Below, in pieces: positions 43,074-48,950 of a stretch of 48,950 nt of DNA. The first letter of the stretch is position 1. Each line of letters begins with the position of its first letter. The position numbers and the translations under genes are program-made. Location: contig JAFEAB010000018.1 in assembly GCA_018266615.1 (NCBI GenBank), positions 1 to 48,950 on the forward strand, in the 5' to 3' direction. The DNA comes from Bacteroidota bacterium. Lineage in GTDB: Bacteria; Bacteroidota; Bacteroidia; Chitinophagales; Chitinophagaceae. The notes beneath the pieces were generated by a model. That model had not been told where the DNA came from, ran no database searches, and saw only the letters and a program-made list of their open reading frames with translations.

Positions 43074-44035
43074 GCATGAATAATAACTTTCAAATACAGG
43101 AAATAATGCTCCGCTACCTTAATGGGGAATCATCGGCGGAAGAAGCCAATACTTTGCAGGTTTGGATAAAAGAAAGCGAAGAAAACAGGAAAGAATTTGA
43201 ATTAATAAAGCAATTATGGGAAGATAGTGTATCATCTGCTAAGGTATCTGTAAATACGGAAGATGCCTGGCAGAAAATTGCTGCTTTAACCGTGGATAAG
43301 CCAATAGCACCCGTTGTTCGCTTTCCCAGGAAGAAAGTATTCGCGATTGCTGCATCAGTAATCATAATGGCCGGATTGTTTTATCTCTTTTTAAAACCTG
43401 TCGCCGAAAACTGGAAAGAAACTTATGCTGAAAAGGGGAATATCGAAATCCAGTTAGCAGATGGCTCCAAAATTACCCTACGAAGGGGTGCAAAAATTTC
43501 GCTCCCCGATAACTATAACAAGGGTACCCGGCAGGTTAAACTGGATGGGGAAGCATTTTTTGAAGTGAAGCATAACAATGAAGCTCCCTTCACCATTTTA
43601 ACCTCAAGGAGTATTATTCAGGATATTGGTACTACATTCCTGGTTCAGCATAATGACTCAACAGACAGGGTAAGTGTTTTAGAGGGAGAAGTGAGTTTGG
43701 CAGCAAAGGCAGATAAATCAAAAATTATCAGGCTTCTTGCCGGTGAATCAGCTATAATGAAAAAAGAACTGCCACAAAAAATTAAGGCTGATACTACCAA
43801 CCTGCTTTCCTGGCATTCCCATATCCTGATATTTAAGAATGCAACCTTACAACAGGTTGCTGAAGATTTCAAAGATTATTACCAGGTAGATTTTGAAATG
43901 CCAGATAGCCTTGGCCATTCAACAATTACTGCGGAATTCAATAATGACACCCTTGAACAGGCTATAACAGAATTAGGCCTGATTACCGGATTAAAAATTA
44001 ACGTAAAGGGTAAATCTGTTATGATATCGAAATGA
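43070..44035 (+). CDS. FecR-family anti-sigma factor
   Basis: This 321-residue protein is the inner-membrane anti-sigma factor of the pair. The N-terminal cytoplasmic ~80 residues (RYLNGESSAEEANTLQVWI) would hold the sigma factor. One helix lies at about 87-106 (KVFAIAASVIIMAGLFYLFL). The FecR domain follows (~118-215, IQLADGSKITLRRGAKISLP), and a C-terminal DUF4974 part (~255-321, LQQVAEDFKDYYQVDF) contacts the receptor side. It overlaps the sigma stop and the receptor start by 4 bp each, so all three are translationally coupled. Confidence 0.95.
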   Translation: MSMNNNFQIQEIMLRYLNGESSAEEANTLQVWIKESEENRKEFELIKQLWEDSVSSAKVSVNTEDAWQKIAALTVDKPIAPVVRFPRKKVFAIAASVIIMAGLFYLFLKPVAENWKETYAEKGNIEIQLADGSKITLRRGAKISLPDNYNKGTRQVKLDGEAFFEVKHNNEAPFTILTSRSIIQDIGTTFLVQHNDSTDRVSVLEGEVSLAAKADKSKIIRLLAGESAIMKKELPQKIKADTTNLLSWHSHILIFKNATLQQVAEDFKDYYQVDFEMPDSLGHSTITAEFNNDTLEQAITELGLITGLKINVKGKSVMISK

Positions 44036-46665
44036 GAAAAATTGCGTTGATTTTAATATTTTTAGGTATCGGCACGTTCGCCGGTGCGCAAAAGAATATT
44101 TTAGAGCGCCCATTCAGTACCAAAATATCCAAAGCCAGCATTGCAGAATTCCTGAATGAGATTGACCGGGTGAGTGGAATCATTATTCAATACTCAACAA
44201 GCAGTTTTGATGAAAAGAAAATTATTTCTTTACTGGGCACAGAAAACACGATAGGCAGCATGCTTCAAACTGTTTTGGATGGGCAGCATTTAAAGCTAAT
44301 TGAACAGAACAATAAAATAATCCTGGTACCTTCCAACAAACCACTTTCAATTGCAGATTATTTACCGGCGCAATATAGTTTTTATGGTTATGTAAAAGAA
44401 TCAGCCACCAGGGAACCGCTAGTAAATGCCAGTATTTACGAGCCATCCACACAAAGGGGGATGGTTTCGAACAATGAGGGGTACTTTAATTTTCATCTTT
44501 CCAGGGGAAAGCACATTGTAGTGATTTCTTATGGAAGTTTCCAGCCTGTAACCCTGGAATTAAATATAAACGGGAACCTGCGACATGATATCCTGCTAAG
44601 ATTAAATAAGACGCCTCTGCCTGTAGTTATCGTTGAATCGGCGGCACTCACAAACGATGGTTCTGTTAGGATTTCTGATAATCAAATTTCTTATGGTGGA
44701 TACCTTAACGAAGATGATCCGTTACAGTTCTTATACCTTAGCCCCGGACTGCAAACAGCGGCAAATTCTTTCAGCGACCTGAGCGTAAGAGGGGGCGGAT
44801 CAGATGAAAACCTTTTCCTGTTGGATGGTAACCGGGTATATAACCCCACCCATTTGCTGGGTGCTGTTTCCATTCTTAATCCAACAGTAATTAAGGCCAT
44901 GAAAATGTACAAAAGTGATTTTCCGGCAAAATATAGCGGTTCACTTTCCTCGGTACTGGATGTTTATACCCGGCAGGGAAATATGAAACAATGGCAGGGA
45001 GAAGTAAATGCAGGATTATTAACCGGTTCAATAACCCTGGAAGGCCCGTTGGTTAAGAATAAGGTAGCAATAATGATCTCGGGGAGAAAAAACATACCCC
45101 TCCCCTTTTATGAAGCGCTTCAGGATGGCGTAAAGACCGGATTCTATGATGCTCATTTTCGGCTAACCGCAATTGTTAGCCCTAAAAACAGGATGGCACT
45201 CAATATTTATACAGGAGAAGACCAGATAAAGCACCATGGGAAATATGTTGACAACCGGGCAAAATGGGGCAACCGAATAGCTTCCCTCGCCTGGCATTTC
45301 CTTCCAGGAAGTAAAACACAGGTACTCACTACCGTTAATTATAACGAATATAATAACCTGGGGAATTATCAGTATGCATTGTTTGAAAATGATGTGGAAG
45401 CTGAAGAAGCTGATATAGAAACAGATGATGAAATTGAAGATACGGCTACCACTGAAGACCTGAGTATAGAGAGAAAGTATATTGCCAATTTTTCAAGTAT
45501 AAAGACCTACTCACTCAGATCCCAGGCAGAAATTTATTTTTCGCGGAAGGTAAAGGTAAATACCGGGTTCAAATTATCACAAACCATCATCAAACCATTT
45601 GAAAGCAGGATTTCCATTGATCTTGATCTGGATGAATCAAGTTTTAATTCCTTTAAGAAACTACCATTTGAAGATTACTCGGTATATGCCGAACCTGAAA
45701 TTAAACTAACCAAAAAGTTTTTTATTAAACCTGGGCTGCACGCAAACCTTTACCGGATTACGGGTTTCAATACCATCGTTTGGCAACCTCGGTTATACTT
45801 ATCATATTCATTCCTTCCCGGCCACAAAATATTTGCCTCTTACAGTAAGTTGAATCAATTCCTGCACCTGGTTACCAATCCTTATGCCGGCGTAAACAGG
45901 GACCTATGGGTTCCCTCTACGAAGATTTTAAAACCTGAAGTAAGTGAGATTTATAATTTCGGATATTCGTTCCAGCAAAGCAGAAAATGGCAGTTCAGTA
46001 TTGAGGGTTATTATAAGCAATTAAAAAATGTAACCAATTTTGCTGAGGGGAAAAGTACTTTTATTAATGACACTACCTGGGAGCAGAATATTGAATTAGG
46101 AAAGGGCAGGAGTTACGGATCGGAGCTGGCTTTTAAGAAAAAGGGCAAAAAACTTTCATTACTTGCCCTCTATACCCTCTCCTGGAGCTGGCGGCAATTC
46201 AACAGTATTAACAATGGAAAGGAATTTCCTTTTAAACACGACCACCGGCATACGGCCAATATTGGTATCACCTATTCCCCTTCTGAAAGATTTGATATAA
46301 CCGGCTTATGGAGTTACTCTACCGGTGATATTTATTTTGGAAGTGGAGTGGTTTTTACCGACACGCTGGTACAGACCCCCGATATTGATCCCATAAATGA
46401 TTACCAGTTCCTTTATCAGTTTGGAGAAAACGGACAGCACAGGGCTGAATCCTATCAGCGATACGATTTATCAGTTATTTACCACAGCCTCAAAAAAAGA
46501 AAAACACAGTTTTCTGTAAAGGCTGGCGTATATAATATAAATGGTGCAGACGGGCAATATTCGTATAACGTGAGGGGCGTACTGAACAGCAAGAGTATCC
46601 GTATCAAGACGGCCTCCAGTACATTTAGCCTTATCCCCTATCTTTCTGTTAACTTGAAATTTTAG
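44032..46665 (+). CDS. TonB-dependent receptor with STN transducer domain
   Basis: This 877-residue receptor starts MRKIALILIFLGIGTFAGAQ, a signal peptide. Next come an STN (secretin/TonB N-terminal) domain at ~25-102, a carboxypeptidase-like beta sandwich at ~115-200 (FYGYVKESATREPLVNAS), a plug at ~205-310 (VRGGGSDENLFLLDGNRVYN), and a barrel ending LSVNLKF. The STN domain is what contacts FecR proteins to signal that ligand is bound, as in FecA. An unusual acidic loop (about 453-478, EEADIETDDEIEDT) interrupts the barrel and could bind cations. The ATG overlaps the fecR stop. No SusD gene follows, so it is not a SusC pair. The ligand is unknown. Confidence 0.93.
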   Translation: MRKIALILIFLGIGTFAGAQKNILERPFSTKISKASIAEFLNEIDRVSGIIIQYSTSSFDEKKIISLLGTENTIGSMLQTVLDGQHLKLIEQNNKIILVPSNKPLSIADYLPAQYSFYGYVKESATREPLVNASIYEPSTQRGMVSNNEGYFNFHLSRGKHIVVISYGSFQPVTLELNINGNLRHDILLRLNKTPLPVVIVESAALTNDGSVRISDNQISYGGYLNEDDPLQFLYLSPGLQTAANSFSDLSVRGGGSDENLFLLDGNRVYNPTHLLGAVSILNPTVIKAMKMYKSDFPAKYSGSLSSVLDVYTRQGNMKQWQGEVNAGLLTGSITLEGPLVKNKVAIMISGRKNIPLPFYEALQDGVKTGFYDAHFRLTAIVSPKNRMALNIYTGEDQIKHHGKYVDNRAKWGNRIASLAWHFLPGSKTQVLTTVNYNEYNNLGNYQYALFENDVEAEEADIETDDEIEDTATTEDLSIERKYIANFSSIKTYSLRSQAEIYFSRKVKVNTGFKLSQTIIKPFESRISIDLDLDESSFNSFKKLPFEDYSVYAEPEIKLTKKFFIKPGLHANLYRITGFNTIVWQPRLYLSYSFLPGHKIFASYSKLNQFLHLVTNPYAGVNRDLWVPSTKILKPEVSEIYNFGYSFQQSRKWQFSIEGYYKQLKNVTNFAEGKSTFINDTTWEQNIELGKGRSYGSELAFKKKGKKLSLLALYTLSWSWRQFNSINNGKEFPFKHDHRHTANIGITYSPSERFDITGLWSYSTGDIYFGSGVVFTDTLVQTPDIDPINDYQFLYQFGENGQHRAESYQRYDLSVIYHSLKKRKTQFSVKAGVYNINGADGQYSYNVRGVLNSKSIRIKTASSTFSLIPYLSVNLKF

Positions 46666-46687
46666 GAACAGGATTTTACAGATAACC

Positions 46688-47452
46688 TTAATGCGTAGCA
46701 GCAGGCTTCACATCAAGCAGATCGATATCAAATATGAGGGCGGCTCCTGCCGGGATATCGTGTCCCATGGCTCTTTCTCCATAAGCCAGCTCATTCGGGA
46801 TAAACACTTCCCATTTTGAACCGGGGGTCATTAACTGCAGGATTTGTGTCCACCCCTTAATTACACCGGCAACCGGAAAAGTAATGGGTCCACCATTCTT
46901 TTCCGAACTGTCAAATTCTTTTCCATCAATCAGGGTACCCCGGTAATTTACCACCACGGTATCCTGGATGGTTGGTTTAATACCGTTGGGATCTCCCGGT
47001 TTAATAATTTTATACTGCAATCCGTTTGGCAGGGTTACCACCCCTTCCTTCGATTTATTTTCATTTAAGAATGCCCTGCCTTTTGCAATTTCCACAGCAG
47101 CCAGTTTTTTATCTGCTGCCTGCTTCTTAGCATTGCAGGCCATTAGTTCGGATTGAATTACCCGGTTTGCATCTTCTGAGTTAAGGGCAGATGGGTTTCC
47201 TTTCATGGCATCATCCAATGCCTGGGAAACAAGTTTCGCATTCAGCACATCAACACCCTGTTGCTTTAAATTGGAGGCGATATTTAACCCAACTGCATAA
47301 CTGAATGAGTCATTCAATGATTTCATGATGGGAGCATTGGGTTTTGCAGTTGCTTTAACCGGAACATTTTTTGCAGGTGTTTTTTTTACCTGCGCCTGAG
47401 AAAACAGTACAACCCCGAATACGGCGATGGAGGTAATTACGATTTTTTTCAT
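46688..47452 (-). CDS. FKBP-type peptidyl-prolyl isomerase, secreted
   Basis: This 254-residue protein has a signal peptide (MKKIVITSIAVFGVVLFSQA). A Lys/Pro-rich segment follows, then an N-terminal dimerisation domain (~45-125, SFSYAVGLNIASNLKQQGVD) as in FkpA/Mip. The C-terminal FKBP domain (~140-248) reads VVVNYRGTLIDGKEFDSS, FPVAGVIKGWTQILQLM, PNELAYGERAMGHDIPAGA. It acts in the periplasm or on the outer membrane as a folding helper. It is convergent with the receptor gene with a 22-bp gap. It resembles fkpA, but the exact name is not certain. Confidence 0.92.
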   Translation of the reverse strand: MKKIVITSIAVFGVVLFSQAQVKKTPAKNVPVKATAKPNAPIMKSLNDSFSYAVGLNIASNLKQQGVDVLNAKLVSQALDDAMKGNPSALNSEDANRVIQSELMACNAKKQAADKKLAAVEIAKGRAFLNENKSKEGVVTLPNGLQYKIIKPGDPNGIKPTIQDTVVVNYRGTLIDGKEFDSSEKNGGPITFPVAGVIKGWTQILQLMTPGSKWEVFIPNELAYGERAMGHDIPAGAALIFDIDLLDVKPAATH

Positions 47453-47488
47453 TTATAAATTTTATTGGAATTGCAAAGAAAGTAAAGT

Positions 47489-48250
47489 TTAGCTTTCGCG
47501 TATTTCTTTTCCTGTTAAATGAATGAATACATCTTCCAGGTTAGCGTGTTTTACCTGTTTCGGGCGTTCGAAACCGGTGGCTACCAGGTCGTCGATCATC
47601 TTATCGGGCGAGTCGAGGGTAATAATTTTTCCTTCATCCATAATGGCTATACGATCGCAGAGCTGTTCTGCCTCATCCATATAATGGGTGGTGATGATAA
47701 TGGTAGTACCACTGCTCCGGATATCCCGAATCAGGTCCCAAAGGTTTCGCCTTGCCTGCGGATCCAGACCGGTGGTGGGTTCATCCAGAAAAATAATCCG
47801 GGGTTTATTGATGAGTGTAGTGGCAATGGAGAAACGCTGGCGCTGGCCGCCACTCAATTCCTTCGCCTTACTTTTTGCCTTATCGGCGAGGTTAACCTTT
47901 TGTAATAATTCGGCGGCATTGGTATCCTGGTTATACAAGCCTGCAAACATATCAATAAGTTCTTTCAGGTTCAGGCCGGGATAAAATCCGGATGTTTGCA
48001 ATTGTACCCCAATCCGCTTTTTAATTTCACCGGGGGATTTATCCAAATCGAATCCGTCTATCATCACCTTTCCACTGGTTTTGGCTTTCAGGGTTTCCAT
48101 GATTTCGAGGGTGGTAGATTTCCCGGCACCATTCGGGCCAAGGAGGCCGAAAATTTCACCTTCATATACATCAAAGGATATCCCCTTTACGGCTTTAAAA
48201 TCTCCATAATTTTTTATCAGTTCTTTCACTGATATGATTGGTTCGGCCAT
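47489..48250 (-). CDS. ABC transporter ATP-binding protein
   Basis: This 253-residue ATPase has GPNGAGKSTTLEIMETL (Walker A, about 38-54), LSGGQRQRFSIA (signature, about 134-145) and RIIFLDEPTTGLDPQ (Walker B, about 154-168), then a typical H-loop in IITTHYMDEAEQ. The C-terminal LEDVFIHLTGKEIRES is found in ABC-2 type exporters such as the NatA/CcmA-like group. The permease is not visible: fbp lies 6 bp upstream on the same strand, and the FKBP gene is downstream. The substrate is unknown. Confidence 0.93.
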   Translation of the reverse strand: MAEPIISVKELIKNYGDFKAVKGISFDVYEGEIFGLLGPNGAGKSTTLEIMETLKAKTSGKVMIDGFDLDKSPGEIKKRIGVQLQTSGFYPGLNLKELIDMFAGLYNQDTNAAELLQKVNLADKAKSKAKELSGGQRQRFSIATTLINKPRIIFLDEPTTGLDPQARRNLWDLIRDIRSSGTTIIITTHYMDEAEQLCDRIAIMDEGKIITLDSPDKMIDDLVATGFERPKQVKHANLEDVFIHLTGKEIRES

Positions 48251-48256
48251 GATTAC

Positions 48257-48950
48257 TTATTTGTTTGGATGCGTATGCGATTCTAATTCATCCATCATTA
48301 ATTTACTCCCAATGAAAAAGGGAGTGCGTTGGTGCAGTTCTGTAGGTTGTACTTCAAGGATTCGTTTTTCGCCATTGGTGGCTTTTCCTCCGGCTCTTTC
48401 CACAATAAATGCAAATGGATTGCACTCATAAAGCAGGCGTAATTTCCCTTTGGGTTTATCGGTAGTTCCCGGGTACATAAAAATGCCACCTTTGATCAGG
48501 TTACGATGAACATCGGCCACCATACTTCCTATGTAGCGTTGTGTATAAGGACCGCCATCTGCTTTTTCCTTTTTCTGGCAGGCGGTTATATAGCTTTTCA
48601 CATTTTCATCGTACCGGTAAAAATTACCATGGTTCACCGAATACATTTTCCCTTTTTCCGGGCAGGCAATATCCGGATGACTCAGGGTAAATTCACCAAT
48701 AGCCTGATCGAGTGTAAATCCATTTACTCCCCTGCGGGTTGCATAGACCAACATGGTGGAGGAGCCATAAATCACATAACCAGCGGCCACCTGGCGTTCT
48801 CCCTTTTGCAAAAAATCATCAATGGTTGCCGGTTTACCCAATTCACTAACCCTGCGGAATACACTAAATATGGTTCCAATGGAAACATTTACATCAATAT
48901 TACTGCTTCCATCGAGGGGATCGAAGAGGCAAACGTATTTTGATTTGTTG
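48257..48950 (-). CDS. fbp: Fructose-1,6-bisphosphatase class I, C-terminal part (runs off right edge)
   Basis: About 230 codons are visible, read from the right edge. The frame continues beyond the internal ATG at 48839-48841 with [13 protein letters not shown], the metal-binding signature of class I FBPase. [20 protein letters not shown] and [20 protein letters not shown] follow and are also typical. It removes the 1-phosphate of fructose 1,6-bisphosphate for gluconeogenesis. The true N-terminus (about 100 residues, including the AMP site) is beyond the edge. Six bases separate its stop from the ABC ATPase start, so both may share a transcript. The window holds no sign of a frameshift. Confidence 0.95.
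   Translation of the reverse strand, partial: NKSKYVCLFDPLDGSSNIDVNVSIGTIFSVFRRVSELGKPATIDDFLQKGERQVAAGYVIYGSSTMLVYATRRGVNGFTLDQAIGEFTLSHPDIACPEKGKMYSVNHGNFYRYDENVKSYITACQKKEKADGGPYTQRYIGSMVADVHRNLIKGGIFMYPGTTDKPKGKLRLLYECNPFAFIVERAGGKATNGEKRILEVQPTELHQRTPFFIGSKLMMDELESHTHPNK

Noticed and set aside
48257..48950. Short fbp starting at the internal ATG at 48841
   Set aside because: The frame continues without interruption to the window edge with the FDPLDGSSN signature, so the internal ATG is not the start.
1..48950. CRISPR array, insertion sequence or prophage
   Set aside because: No regularly spaced repeats, no transposase, integrase or phage structural genes were seen. The only mobile-DNA hint is the duplicated tRNA-Arg end.

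Overview
The window reads as chromosomal DNA of a Bacteroidota bacterium, most likely from the Chitinophagaceae/Sphingobacteria side. The signs are two large TonB-dependent receptors (one with an ECF sigma factor and a FecR anti-sigma factor), a TamB-like giant, RibBA, a VTC/DUF4956 pair, the Bacteroidota promoter signature TAnnTTTG before several genes, and few Shine-Dalgarno sequences. Nearly all of it is intact, densely packed coding sequence. There is no transposase, prophage, CRISPR array or rRNA. Family assignments were made by reading motifs and no database search was run.

Layout. 1-10.1 kb: the start of an exported PIG-L deacetylase, a tamB-like envelope gene, ribBA on the opposite strand, and an Oar-like TonB-dependent receptor closed by a strong terminator. 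10.2-14.4 kb: a methyltransferase, an esterase divergent from an ATP-grasp ligase and a GCS2 carboxylate-amine ligase, then tRNA-Arg(ACG), whose 3' end and terminator are repeated 155 bp downstream. 14.6-17.1 kb: a U32 protein, ferredoxin and FMN split-barrel operon and a small lipoprotein. 17.2-22.7 kb: an SDR gene directly behind tRNA-Gly(CCC), small envelope proteins, overlapping panD and acylphosphatase genes, and two coiled-coil membrane proteins. 23-29 kb: a flavin-dependent halogenase-like enzyme, rlmH, rhomboid protease, tilS, a TPR protein and etfBA. 29-39.6 kb: housekeeping genes (bifunctional nuclease, ispE, rocD, VIT-type transporter, TPMT-like methyltransferase, CDF transporter, RidA, acyl-CoA dehydrogenase, YggS, TonB-like protein, folC, NUDIX). 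39.9-46.7 kb: VTC-domain polymerase, DUF4956 membrane protein and DUF2490 outer-membrane protein, followed by a translationally coupled sigma-FecR-TonB receptor operon. 46.7-48.95 kb: an FKBP isomerase, an ABC ATPase and fbp, which runs off the right edge.

Two gene groups look most like under-described systems. One is the VTC-DUF4956-DUF2490 run beside a sigma/FecR/STN-receptor relay; a possible reading is polyphosphate-type polymer synthesis coupled to the envelope. The other is the esterase/ATP-grasp/GCS2 group, which looks like a small amide-bond-forming pathway. Both roles are inferred from domains and gene order. The 55-bp duplication at the tRNA-Arg 3' end looks like an integration or excision scar.
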